Assembly (NCBI GenBank): GCA_022446905.1
Contig: JAKVBT010000005.1
Span: forward strand, 370,506 to 434,505
Source of the DNA: Phycisphaerales bacterium
GTDB lineage: Bacteria > Planctomycetota > Phycisphaerae > Phycisphaerales > SM1A02
Length of the DNA stretch: 64,000 nucleotides
Reading direction: 5' to 3'
Each line of letters begins with the position of its first letter. Position 1 is the first letter of the stretch. The notes beneath the pieces were generated by a model. That model ran no database searches. It was not told the origin of the DNA and saw only the letters and a program-made list of their open reading frames with translations. Positions 9,770 through 19,588 of this stretch are shown here, in pieces. A program made the translations under genes and the position numbers.

Positions 9770-11039
9770 GGCAGAGTTCTCTGACCTGCTGACGCACTTC
9801 CTCGGTTGTTGATGCATCGCCCTGCGCGCCCATGACTCGGTCAAGCATGGATGCGATGGTTCGCATGTCATCTTCAAGCAGCCCACGGGTTGTGATGGCC
9901 GCCGTGCCCAGACGCAGGCCGCTAGTGACCATGGGTGGTCGTGGGTCATTGGGAATGCCGTTCTTATTGGTGATGATGCCAGCAGCTTCAAGCCACTGTT
10001 CGGCATCAGCGCCAGTCAAATCTGCATCGCGTGGTTGCAGGTCGACCAAAAGTAGGTGGTTGTCTGTGCCGCCAGTGCACAGTCGGTATCCCAGCGCCTG
10101 CAGGGCCTCGGCCAGTGCAGACGCATTGGCGACAACCTGTGTGGCATAGTTCTTGAAGGAGTCTTGAAGCGCTTCGCCAAAAGCCACTGCTTTGGCTGCG
10201 ATGACATGCATCAGTGGCCCCCCCTGGCTTCCAGGGAAGACCTTCCGATCCACCAGTTTGGCAATCTCAGGGTCATCACAGAGAATCAGACCGCCGCGTG
10301 GGCCGCGTAGTGTCTTGTGCGTTGTCGTGGTCACAATGTGCGCGTGGGGGAATGGAGATGCGTGGGCACCACCTGCCACAAGTCCAGCAATGTGCGCGAT
10401 GTCAGCCATCAGCACCGCGCCGACATCGTCGGCGATGGCTCTGAAACGCTCAAAGTCAATGGCTCTTGGATAGGCCGAGTAGCCGCAGATGATCATGTGC
10501 GGTTTGACTTCGCCAGCCCGCTGGGCAATGTGCTCGTAGTCAAGCAATTCTGAGTCAGGGTCAAGCTCATAGTCGTGAATCTCATAGAAGGTCCCTGAGA
10601 AGTTTGGCTTAAGGCCGTGGCTCAGATGGCCGCCGGACTTGATGGGTAGACTCAGTATTCGATCGCCCGGTTTGCACATCGCCATGAATGCAGCGACATT
10701 CGCGTTGGCGCCACTGTGCGGCTGCACATTTGCAAAGCGGCAGCCAAATAACTCTTTGGCTCGATCGCGTGCGAGATCCTCAATGACATCATGGTGTTCA
10801 CAGCCACCGTAATACCGTTTGGAGGGATAGCCCTCAGCGTACTTGTTGGTGAGCCATGAACCCATGGTGTGCATGACTGCCGGAGTGACATGGTTCTCTG
10901 AGGCAATCAGCTCCAGGGTGTCGGTTTGACGGGTGGCTTCAAGAGCCATGGCTGCAGCGACGCATGGGTCTTGCTTTTCAAGCAAGGTCAGCAGGTCGCG
11001 GGACATGGCATCGAGGGCGTCAGCTTGGGTGGTGTGCAT
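9747..11039 (-). CDS. glyA: serine hydroxymethyltransferase
   Basis: ELIASENHVTPAV, TTTTHKTLRGPRGG PLP-lysine motif. Confidence 0.96.
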   Translation of the reverse strand: MHTTQADALDAMSRDLLTLLEKQDPCVAAAMALEATRQTDTLELIASENHVTPAVMHTMGSWLTNKYAEGYPSKRYYGGCEHHDVIEDLARDRAKELFGCRFANVQPHSGANANVAAFMAMCKPGDRILSLPIKSGGHLSHGLKPNFSGTFYEIHDYELDPDSELLDYEHIAQRAGEVKPHMIICGYSAYPRAIDFERFRAIADDVGAVLMADIAHIAGLVAGGAHASPFPHAHIVTTTTHKTLRGPRGGLILCDDPEIAKLVDRKVFPGSQGGPLMHVIAAKAVAFGEALQDSFKNYATQVVANASALAEALQALGYRLCTGGTDNHLLLVDLQPRDADLTGADAEQWLEAAGIITNKNGIPNDPRPPMVTSGLRLGTAAITTRGLLEDDMRTIASMLDRVMGAQGDASTTEEVRQQVRELCHAHPMPH

Positions 11040-11084
11040 CTTCAGATAGTACGTCCATCAGCACATGGGCGATATGGTGGCCAT

Positions 11085-11573
11085 ATGCCAGAACCACCTT
11101 TCCATATTGTGCTGGTGCAGCCGGAGATCCCCAACAATACGGGGACGATTGGTCGGACCGCAGCAGCCACGGGTTGTCGATTGCATGTGGTTCATCCAAT
11201 TGGATTCTCGATGGATCAGAAGGCCCGTCGACGCGCTGGTCTGGACTACTGGGATCAAGTGGACTGTCGCCAACACGAGAGTTGGGATGCCTTTCTTGAG
11301 CGTGAATCGCCAGCGCGTGGCTGGGCCCTGACGGCGCGATCTGATCATCCTGTCTGGTCTGCCCAGATGCGACGCGGTGACTACCTGCTCTTTGGCGGGG
11401 AGTCATCGGGCCTGCCGCCGGAAATCGTCCAGTGGGCTGTGTCCACCTGGGGCCCGTCGAGCGTGGTGGGCTTACCCATGGCCTCAGGCCTGCGAAGCCT
11501 CAATCTTGCATGTGCTGCCACAGCAGTGGCCTATGAGGGACTTCGTCAACTTGCGTTTTCTGAGCATGTTTGA
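11085..11573 (+). CDS. trmL: tRNA (cytidine(34)-2'-O)-methyltransferase
   Basis: SPOUT family: MPEPPFHIVLVQPEIPNNTGTIGRTAAATGCRLHVVHPIGF ... LPMASGLRSLNLACAATAVAYE. Confidence 0.9.
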   Translation: MPEPPFHIVLVQPEIPNNTGTIGRTAAATGCRLHVVHPIGFSMDQKARRRAGLDYWDQVDCRQHESWDAFLERESPARGWALTARSDHPVWSAQMRRGDYLLFGGESSGLPPEIVQWAVSTWGPSSVVGLPMASGLRSLNLACAATAVAYEGLRQLAFSEHV

Positions 11574-11648
11574 GGGTATCGCTATAGTGGAGGGCTTCCC
11601 GGCGTGCGGCAGTAGGACCGTCGATGCTCGGGGCAGATCGAAGGGAAG

Positions 11649-13709
11649 TTGAACGAGATGGCTTACAAGACTGACGACATTCGCAACCTTGCTTTGCTTG
11701 GAACTTCGGCAGCTGGCAAGACCACACTCGCAGAGGCCATGTTGGTGGCCGCGGGTGTCATTGGTCGTGCCGGCAAGGTGGAGGACGGCAATACCGTCAG
11801 TGATTGGGATGAACTCGAGAAGCAGTTCGGCCACAGTATCGACAGTTCACTGCTGCACCTTGATCACGCCGGTTGTCATCTGAATGTCATCGATACGCCG
11901 GGGCGTGGTGACTTCATCGGCAAGGCTATTGGTGCGATGCCTGCAGTAGAAACCATGGTTGTGGTGCTTGATGCGGCCTCTGGAATCGGCCCGGTTGCGC
12001 GGCGGGTGATGAAACTTGGGGCTGAGCGGAATCTCCCGCGGGCCATCGTCATCAACAAGATTGATGCTGGTGGTGATATTGGTGGCTTCTTGGATGCCAT
12101 ACGTGAGACCTTCGGTAGCGAGTGCTGTCCTATCAACCTGCCGGCAGATGGCGGGGCTGGGGTTATTCGTTGTTTCCAGGAAACAGAGGGCGACTCAGAT
12201 CTTGGAAGTGTGGCTGACTTCCATACGCAGTTGGTTGATCAGATTGTTGAAGTCGATGAGGCCTTGATGGAGAAGTACCTCGAAGAAGGCGAGGTTGCCC
12301 CGGACGAACTTCTTGCTCCCTTCCGTCGTGCCATGCGGGAAGGCCACCTCATTCCGGTGTGCTTCACTTCGGCCCGCGAGAACGTCGGTGTAACTGAATT
12401 GATGGATCAGATTGCCCGCTTGTTCCCGAATCCAGCCGAGGGTAATGCCCGTCCATTTGAGCGGATCTCTGGGGATGACCGGTCAGATGCAGAGGTCGTT
12501 GCTGATGACTCCGTGACCCCCGTGGCCCACGTATTCAAGGTCGCTTCGGATCCATTCGTCGGCAAGTTGTGCTGTTTCCGAGTCCATCAGGGAACATTTG
12601 ATTCGGGGACGAATCCGAAGGTGGGTGATAGCAAGAAGGGTGTCCGCCTCAGCCACCTGTTCCGAGTACGAGGCAAGGAAACTGAGGAGCTCAGTAAGGC
12701 CATTCCTGGAGATATCGTAGCTGTGTCGAAGGTTGAGGAGATCCAGTACGACGACACCTTGCATCTTGAGGGCAATGGTCATCTCGCACTGCGGTCCATT
12801 ACCTTGCCTCGTCCCATGTTTGGGCTGGCCATTGAGACCACGACCAAGGGTGCTGAGGCCAAACTCGGCGATGCCATCACGAAGATGACGATGGAAGACC
12901 CGACGCTTGAACTAGAGCGCAACACGGTGACTCATGAGCAGGTGCTCCGGGGTATCGGTGAGTTGCACCTCCGCGCCAAATTGCAAATGCTGAAGGACCG
13001 ATACGGGATCGAGGTTGATACCCGTCCTCCGAAAGTGGCCTACAAAGAGACAATTACCGGTCAGGCTGAGGGACATCATCGGCACAAGAAGCAGTCGGGT
13101 GGCAGCGGTCAGTTTGGCGAAGTCTTCCTACGGATCGAGCCCGTAGAAGAGAGCAATGAAGAGCTGGTCAATGGGCTGATGTTTGTTGATGACACCTTTG
13201 GCGGCAGTGTTCCCAAGCAGTTCCTGCCAGCGATTGAAAAAGGTGTTCGTCAGGTGATGCAAGAAGGTGCTATTGCTGGGTATCCGATTCAAAACATCAA
13301 GGTTGCTGTGTATGACGGAAAGCATCACCCTGTGGATTCCAAGGAAGTCGCATTTGTGACCGCTGGTAAGCGTGCCTTCATTGATGCGATCAAGAAGGCC
13401 CATCCGGTCCTGCTTGAGCCATTTGTGAAGTTGGAGATCACCATTCCATCTGATGCGATTGGTGATATTTCCTCCGATATCTCGGGTCGACGCGGTCGTA
13501 TTCAGGGCACTGACATGATGCCCGGCAATCAGGCGGTTGTCTTTGCTGAAGCCCCGTTGTCTGAAATGATGACCTACGCCAACCAACTCAAGTCCATTAC
13601 AGGCGGTGCTGGCAGTTTTGCCATGGAGTACTCCCATGACGAGACAACGCCGCCCAATGTTCAGGCGGATGTGGTGGCGGCCTTCAAGCCGCATGTCTCT
13701 GACGACTGA
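11649..13709 (+). CDS. elongation factor G-like GTPase
   Basis: GTSAAGKTTLAEAML, VIDTPGRGDF, NKID, HRHKKQSGGSGQFGEV. TTG at 11649 or ATG 11658. Confidence 0.9.
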   Translation: MNEMAYKTDDIRNLALLGTSAAGKTTLAEAMLVAAGVIGRAGKVEDGNTVSDWDELEKQFGHSIDSSLLHLDHAGCHLNVIDTPGRGDFIGKAIGAMPAVETMVVVLDAASGIGPVARRVMKLGAERNLPRAIVINKIDAGGDIGGFLDAIRETFGSECCPINLPADGGAGVIRCFQETEGDSDLGSVADFHTQLVDQIVEVDEALMEKYLEEGEVAPDELLAPFRRAMREGHLIPVCFTSARENVGVTELMDQIARLFPNPAEGNARPFERISGDDRSDAEVVADDSVTPVAHVFKVASDPFVGKLCCFRVHQGTFDSGTNPKVGDSKKGVRLSHLFRVRGKETEELSKAIPGDIVAVSKVEEIQYDDTLHLEGNGHLALRSITLPRPMFGLAIETTTKGAEAKLGDAITKMTMEDPTLELERNTVTHEQVLRGIGELHLRAKLQMLKDRYGIEVDTRPPKVAYKETITGQAEGHHRHKKQSGGSGQFGEVFLRIEPVEESNEELVNGLMFVDDTFGGSVPKQFLPAIEKGVRQVMQEGAIAGYPIQNIKVAVYDGKHHPVDSKEVAFVTAGKRAFIDAIKKAHPVLLEPFVKLEITIPSDAIGDISSDISGRRGRIQGTDMMPGNQAVVFAEAPLSEMMTYANQLKSITGGAGSFAMEYSHDETTPPNVQADVVAAFKPHVSDD

Positions 13710-13746
13710 GAACGCTGGTCAAATCGAATCGGCTATCCTGCCGGGC

Positions 13747-14115
13747 ATGCTGATACGAGCATGTGATCCACAGGCCACCAGTCCCGTGACGATGGCGGGA
13801 GCAGACGGTGTCTCGATGCAGGTCATGGTCGGTCAGCAGGATCGGGCTCCAAACTTTGCCATGCGGCACTTTGTGGTTGGGCCTGGTGGTCACACGCCGC
13901 GTCACGAACATCCTTACGAACATGAGGTCTACATTGTGGAAGGCAATTTCGAAGTCTTCTGCGATGGGCAAACGCAGTCTGTCAAGGCTGGAGATGTGCT
14001 GATGGTGCCAAGTAATGTCACCCATCAGTTCGTGAACACGGGGTCTGGGGCGGGACGATTCCTGTGCATGGTGCCGATGGCATCGGACTGTGGCCAAGAG
14101 GTCCCAGGAACTTGA
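13747..14115 (+). CDS. cupin-domain protein
   Basis: GGHTPRHEHPYEHEVYIVEGNFEVFCDGQ cupin signature; ATG 13747 preferred. Confidence 0.82.
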   Translation: MLIRACDPQATSPVTMAGADGVSMQVMVGQQDRAPNFAMRHFVVGPGGHTPRHEHPYEHEVYIVEGNFEVFCDGQTQSVKAGDVLMVPSNVTHQFVNTGSGAGRFLCMVPMASDCGQEVPGT

Positions 14116-14132
14116 AGCCTCAGGGATCAATC

Positions 14133-14993
14133 TTGAACCGATATGCGGGCATCTGTGTGATGGTCACCATGTTGTCATCTAGTTGTGTCATGGATGATCT
14201 CAATGACATCGGGCGGGTGTTTGAGACTCCTACGCCCGGGGAGGCCGCCCGTTGGGCACTTGACACGCATGATGTGAACAAGCGACGTGAGGGCATCGTC
14301 TTGTTGTCAACGGCTTCGTTTGGCGGCGCCGAGCCCTATCTCAAGTTGTATCGCATGTCTGTCGAGGATGATGACAACCCACTTGTCAAATCTGCGGCGA
14401 TTGCTGCCTTGGCTCGGCATGGATCGCCCGAGGATGCGCTTTTGATTGCGCCTTGGTGCGAACAGAAAGTGACTGAGAGTGTCACCATTCGCTGGGCAGC
14501 GGTGCAGGGCTTGCAGCGTCTCCATAATCGGGATGTGGTTCCTGTACTCATTCGCGTGGCCCGAGACTGGTCCGAGCAAGCTGAAGTGCGTAGCGCCGCT
14601 TGTGTCGCCATGGGTCAGTACCCCGAAGATCGCGTGGTGCAGGCGCTCATTGACGTGCTTGATGCCCGGGAACTGGCAATCAATTCAGATGCAGCCGAGG
14701 CGCTGTCAGAACTGACCGGGCAGGATTTCGGGTTTGATCTTGTGGCGTGGCAGGCCTGGTACGAAGAGACTTTGAAACAGTCCAAGAGCCCGTTTGCAGC
14801 TCAGCGGTCATACACCTATCCGACCTACTCGCGTGACAAGGTCTGGTGGGAGCACATCGCTTTCTGGCTAGATGAACAGTACGAGCCGAGTTTGCAGCCG
14901 ATCGGCCTGCGTTCAGATGATCAGCGACGCACGTGGGATGACTTTGACGGTGGGGCCACGACCGATTCGCCGGGCGCCGCCGGCGATGGCTAA
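14133..14993 (+). CDS. HEAT-repeat-like putative lipoprotein
   Basis: TTG 14133 start gives a short hydrophobic leader with candidate lipobox (MLSSSC); HEAT-like helical repeats (SAAIAALARHGSPEDA, RSAACVAMGQYPEDRVVQALIDVL). Confidence 0.65.
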   Translation: MNRYAGICVMVTMLSSSCVMDDLNDIGRVFETPTPGEAARWALDTHDVNKRREGIVLLSTASFGGAEPYLKLYRMSVEDDDNPLVKSAAIAALARHGSPEDALLIAPWCEQKVTESVTIRWAAVQGLQRLHNRDVVPVLIRVARDWSEQAEVRSAACVAMGQYPEDRVVQALIDVLDARELAINSDAAEALSELTGQDFGFDLVAWQAWYEETLKQSKSPFAAQRSYTYPTYSRDKVWWEHIAFWLDEQYEPSLQPIGLRSDDQRRTWDDFDGGATTDSPGAAGDG

Positions 14994-16566
14994 TACAAAA
15001 ACGCCTGATCCAGACTCTCAGTCCTCTGCTGTACATGCTGAGGATGGTCAGATAGCGGCCGGGCCGCTTGCAGGGCGGTCATTGATTGCGGCCATCTTGA
15101 TCGTTGGATTGCCAGTGCTCTTTCAGAATCTCATGGGCGCTTGCGTAGGCTTATTTGACAAGATGCTGGTGGGGGGCCTTTCAGAGGAGACGATTGTCCC
15201 GGCGATGGACGGTCTGGGCATTGGCTCCTATGTGACGTGGCTGATGGCGATCGCCATGAGTGGACTTGGCATTGGAGGGCAGGCCATCATCGCGCGGGCG
15301 ATTGGTCGTGGTGATGTTCGCGAAGGTGGGCTGGCCTTGGCTCAAGCGATGCTCTTATCCCTGCTTTGGGGGGTGTTGGTTGGCGGCCTGATCTGGGTGC
15401 TGGCCCCAATGTTGGCGACGCTCTGCGGCTTAACAGGTGCTTCAAGTGCGTACTGCACGGACTACGTGCGCATGGTCATTCTGTCACTGCCGTTTACTGG
15501 AATCGTGATGGTTGGGGCGATGTGTATGGCAGGCGCAGGAGAAACGCTCCGTCCTGCGGTGATTTCAATATTTGTGAACATCGTGAATGTGGTTGGCTCC
15601 TGGTGGTTGTCTGGAGCGATGTTCCGGATTGGTTCCTGGGAGGTGCAGAGTGAATGGCAATTCGACTTTGATATTGTCGGAATTGCTGCGGGGACTGCAT
15701 TGGGATGGTTGGTTGGGGGTGTGCTCACTCTCATGGTGCTCTTCAGGGGGATCAAAGATCTTCGGCTCGAACTACAGCTGATCGAACCTGTACGTCAGAT
15801 GATCAAACGGATCATTCGCGTGGGACTGCCGAACTTTTTTGAAGGCATGTCCATGTGGGGGGCCAATCTCGTTGTACTTGTGATGATCGGCTGGGTGGCC
15901 TATCGGCAGCGTGGCGGCACTTCGGAGATGGCGGGCGTTGAGCAGGGCACTGCACTGCCGTCAGCACTTGGCAGTGAATCCATGATGGCGGTCGATGTCA
16001 GCGGTGTTGAGTCAGCCAATGTGGTGGAGGGTCTCGCAGGGGCGCACATCATTGCTGTGCAGTGGGAGTCGTTCAGTTTTCTGCCCGGCTTTGCGATTGG
16101 CACGGCAGCAGCTGCAATTGCTGGTCAGTATGTGGGGGCTGGCAATATTCGCATGGCCAAACATGCGGTGTGGGTCTGCACGGGCATTGGCGTGTTGCTG
16201 ATGGGGCTCATCGGCCTGGTGTACATCTTTGCAGGCAGGCCAATGACAGCGATGATCAGCGATGAGCCACTGTTCATGGAGATCGTTCCAGAATTGCTAC
16301 TAATCTGTGGGGTTACTCAGGTGTTTTTTGCAGTAGCGATGGTCGTTCGACAGGCCCTTCGTGGTGTGGGCGACACGACGTGGACATTCATCATTACTAC
16401 TGGAAGCAGTTATGGCATCCGGCTGCCCATTGCGTGGTATCTCGGGGTTCATCTTGAAATGGGCTTGCCCGGCATCTGGATCGGTTTGTGTGGCGAACTG
16501 GGTATCCGCGCGTTGTTGTTTGTCGCGCGTTTCCTGCACGGTGGTTGGGCGACACGCCAGGTGTGA
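14986..16566 (+). CDS. MATE family efflux transporter
   Basis: Twelve-TM-like protein with MATE motifs (VGLFDKMLVGGLSEE, GIGGQAIIARAIGRGD). Confidence 0.88.
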   Translation: MANTKTPDPDSQSSAVHAEDGQIAAGPLAGRSLIAAILIVGLPVLFQNLMGACVGLFDKMLVGGLSEETIVPAMDGLGIGSYVTWLMAIAMSGLGIGGQAIIARAIGRGDVREGGLALAQAMLLSLLWGVLVGGLIWVLAPMLATLCGLTGASSAYCTDYVRMVILSLPFTGIVMVGAMCMAGAGETLRPAVISIFVNIVNVVGSWWLSGAMFRIGSWEVQSEWQFDFDIVGIAAGTALGWLVGGVLTLMVLFRGIKDLRLELQLIEPVRQMIKRIIRVGLPNFFEGMSMWGANLVVLVMIGWVAYRQRGGTSEMAGVEQGTALPSALGSESMMAVDVSGVESANVVEGLAGAHIIAVQWESFSFLPGFAIGTAAAAIAGQYVGAGNIRMAKHAVWVCTGIGVLLMGLIGLVYIFAGRPMTAMISDEPLFMEIVPELLLICGVTQVFFAVAMVVRQALRGVGDTTWTFIITTGSSYGIRLPIAWYLGVHLEMGLPGIWIGLCGELGIRALLFVARFLHGGWATRQV

Positions 16567-16593
16567 TGAACTTGCAGTAGATCCTGAAGTGGA

Positions 16594-17256
16594 TCAGTCA
16601 ACTGGTGAGGTGTCTGGCATTTCTTCGGGAGCTTCTGTCTTCGCTTGCGCTTCCGCTGCTGCTTTGGCTTGGGCTTGGGCTGCCTTGATGCGGTCAACCT
16701 TGCTCTTATCCGGGGACAGAATCAGGGTCATTCGGCGGCCTGCCATGCGTGGTGGCATATCAACCTTGGATATGTCCGCGAGGTTTTCGATGACTGATGC
16801 CATGCGTTCGTTGCCGCGTTCCTTGTGAAGCATTTCTCGGCCACGGAAGTTTTGGACGATTTGCACCTTGTGTCCATCCATCAGGAACTTGCGGGCCTGA
16901 GCCATGCGGATGCCGATGTCGTGTGGGTCAATCTTCATGGATCGCCCAAGACGCACTTCCTTCATCTCGGCAGTTTTCGATTTTGCGCGGTTTGACTTTT
17001 CCTTTTTCGACTGTTCGTACCGATATTTGCCGAAGTCCAGTATCCGACAGACTGGGGGATCTGCCTCTGGCGACACTTCGACCAGATCGAGACCGGCTTG
17101 TTGGGCTAATTGCAGCGCTTCGGGGACATCGACAACCCCAACCATTTCCTCGTTCTGGTCAATCAGACGAATGGGGGAGCGGCGGATTTGGTCATTGATG
17201 CGCGGCAGGCGTCTCTGGTTTTCCTGCGGTCGTAGGTAGCGGCGTCGGCGGGCGAT
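16594..17256 (-). CDS. infC: translation initiation factor IF-3, proposed non-canonical ATC (AUC) start
   Basis: IF-3 homology extends upstream of the listed ATG (17145) through RPQENQRRLPRINDQIRRSPIRLIDQNEEMVGVVDVPEALQLAQ; in-frame TGA at 17262-17260; ATC at 17256 lies 8 nt after AGGAG. Confidence 0.88.
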   Translation of the reverse strand: MARRRRYLRPQENQRRLPRINDQIRRSPIRLIDQNEEMVGVVDVPEALQLAQQAGLDLVEVSPEADPPVCRILDFGKYRYEQSKKEKSNRAKSKTAEMKEVRLGRSMKIDPHDIGIRMAQARKFLMDGHKVQIVQNFRGREMLHKERGNERMASVIENLADISKVDMPPRMAGRRMTLILSPDKSKVDRIKAAQAQAKAAAEAQAKTEAPEEMPDTSPVD

Positions 17257-17479
17257 AAGTCAATCTCCTGAGAATGGTCAAGCCACGACGGCATCGGCCT
17301 CGTGGGTCGGGCAGTAGTCTTTTTGTGAGTGGAGCAGAAAGTTGCGGTGATTCATGCGTCAGAATCATCGAAAGATCGTGTCATGTTGACATCGGTCATG
17401 CAGTAGTGCTCCGGCCGGTGGTCCTTCCACCGTGATGCCCCACTGTACATCCGGACTCGGCTGTGATCAAGGAAGGTCT

Positions 17480-19567
17480 TCACGCTGGTGTGGCTGCCTC
17501 TGGAAACAGGATCTCTGTTAGGCCCGAGACGCGACGCTGATGGACTTCATCGGCCAGCGCCTCGATAAAGGCATCCATTGGCACCGCGCCCAAATCACGC
17601 TCGATGCCCCGTGCACGCACACTGACGGTCCCAGCCTCCGCGTCGCGGGGGCCAACGATCAGGAGATAGGGGATTTTCATTTCAGCCGCCACTCGAATTC
17701 TTGCCTGCAGGCGTTCATTGGAGGCATCGATGGTGGCTCTGCGTCCAGAGGTGACCAGCGATTCATGGACCCGCTTGGCATACTCGGCGGACTTTTCGCT
17801 GACCGGGAGTACACGAACTTGTTCGGGAGCAATCCAGGCGGGGAAGGCGCCAGCAAAGTGCTCAATCAGGAAACCGACGAATCGCTCCATGGATCCAAAG
17901 GGCGCTCTGTGAATCATCACAGGTCGATGGGATGCATTGTCTGTTCCGATGTAGGACAGATCGAAGCGTTCGGGGAGGTTGTAGTCAACCTGCACCGTGC
18001 CAAGTTGCCATCGTCGTCCGATGGTGTCAGCAACTACAAAGTCAATCTTCGGTCCGTAGAAGGCAGCTTCTCCCGGCTCGCTCGTGAAACTTGCGCCAAG
18101 TTGTTCAGCGGCAGTCTGGCAGGCTGCTTCGGCACGGTCCCAGTTGGCCGGATCGCCGACATACTTGCTGGAATCAGGATCGCGCAGGCCGACACGAACA
18201 TCAAAGGTCTCAATTCCGAGCGTGGAAAAGATGATCTTGACCAATTCAAGGCATCCTGCAATCTCATCGAGCAGTTGGTCTTCGGTGCAGAAGAGATGTG
18301 CATCATCCTGGGTGAATCCTCGGACTCGCAGCATGCCACCAAGTTCTCCTGACTGCTCGTAGCGATACACCGTGCCGAATTCAGCCAGTCTTACGGGCAA
18401 GTCGCGGTAACTACGCGGTTGTCCCTTATAGATCCGGATATGCATCGGGCAGTTCATCGGCTTGAGCAGGTATCCGTCCACATCCCCCTCACGCAGCCTG
18501 TTGGAGAGGTCTGCACAGGTGCACCCTTCATTGACTAGCGCCGCCATTTGGTCTGGATCGACCAGAGGCGGGAACTGTGAGTCCTGGTAATAGGGGAAGT
18601 GGCCTGATGTGCGAAACAGGTCGAGTTTTCCAACGTGTGGAGTGAAGACCTGTTCATACCCTTGGCGGACCAATTCGCGGCCAATGAAGTCCTGCAACTC
18701 CTGCCGAACCACAGCCCCGGCTGGGGTCCACAGGATGAGTCCTTGGCCAACCATCTCATCAATCTGGAACAGGCCGAGTTTGCGACCAAGGACTCGATGG
18801 TCTCGTTTGCGGGCCTCTTCAAGTTGTTCAAGGTGTTCTTTGAGATGTGTGCGGTGGGCAAATGCGGTTCCATATACACGTGTCAGTCGATCCGAATTGG
18901 CATCCCCATGCCAGTAACTCGAAGCCACAGACATAATCTTGGCTGCGCCAATGCGCCCGGTGCTTGGGACATGTGGCCCCCGGCAGAGATCGTCCCACGC
19001 GTCATCGGCTTCGCCGGTGGCGTACCAGGTCAGTGTTTCGGCGCCTGTATCAATGGCGCGTTGAGCGTTGTCGATCTTGTACTTGCTGGCATCTGCCTGC
19101 AGTCGTGCCATGCCTTCCGCAACAGAGCAGGCGTGTCGGACAAATGGGCGATCTTCCGCGATGATTTCAGCCATGATCGCTTCGATCCGCTCAAAGTCAT
19201 CGCTGCTGATTGCCTTCCCCTCCGGCATTGCGATGTCGTAATAAAACCCGCCGTCAACCGGAGGCCCGTAGACGAGTTGGGCCTCTGGGTAGACCCGTTG
19301 GATGGCCTCGGCCATGACATGTGCGGCGCTGTGGCGGATGAGCCACAGCGCGTCATCGTCAGCATGGGCTTTCCCCCGGGGAAGGGTGATCAGGGACAGG
19401 TGGACATTCGATTCAATGACCTCATCAAGTCCGACCAGCGTGCCATCAATCTTGGCACCGACAGCTGCTTTGGCAAGTCCTGGGCCAATGTCAGCTGCCA
19501 CCTCGGCTGGCGAAACCGGTCTGTCGAATGACCGAGTGGATCCATCTGGCAAGGTGATCGTGGGCAT
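17480..19567 (-). CDS. thrS: threonyl-tRNA synthetase
   Basis: N-terminal TGS domain (MPTITLPDGSTRSF), LKPMNCPMHIRIYK, class II motifs. Confidence 0.96.
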   Translation of the reverse strand: MPTITLPDGSTRSFDRPVSPAEVAADIGPGLAKAAVGAKIDGTLVGLDEVIESNVHLSLITLPRGKAHADDDALWLIRHSAAHVMAEAIQRVYPEAQLVYGPPVDGGFYYDIAMPEGKAISSDDFERIEAIMAEIIAEDRPFVRHACSVAEGMARLQADASKYKIDNAQRAIDTGAETLTWYATGEADDAWDDLCRGPHVPSTGRIGAAKIMSVASSYWHGDANSDRLTRVYGTAFAHRTHLKEHLEQLEEARKRDHRVLGRKLGLFQIDEMVGQGLILWTPAGAVVRQELQDFIGRELVRQGYEQVFTPHVGKLDLFRTSGHFPYYQDSQFPPLVDPDQMAALVNEGCTCADLSNRLREGDVDGYLLKPMNCPMHIRIYKGQPRSYRDLPVRLAEFGTVYRYEQSGELGGMLRVRGFTQDDAHLFCTEDQLLDEIAGCLELVKIIFSTLGIETFDVRVGLRDPDSSKYVGDPANWDRAEAACQTAAEQLGASFTSEPGEAAFYGPKIDFVVADTIGRRWQLGTVQVDYNLPERFDLSYIGTDNASHRPVMIHRAPFGSMERFVGFLIEHFAGAFPAWIAPEQVRVLPVSEKSAEYAKRVHESLVTSGRRATIDASNERLQARIRVAAEMKIPYLLIVGPRDAEAGTVSVRARGIERDLGAVPMDAFIEALADEVHQRRVSGLTEILFPEAATPA

Positions 19568-19588
19568 GGTGCGGTTGGCCTGTGCGTT

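Noticed and set aside
13128-13694. 188-aa antisense ORF within the EF-G-like gene
   Set aside because: Overlaps conserved EF-G sequence on the other strand; typical of high-GC shadow ORFs.
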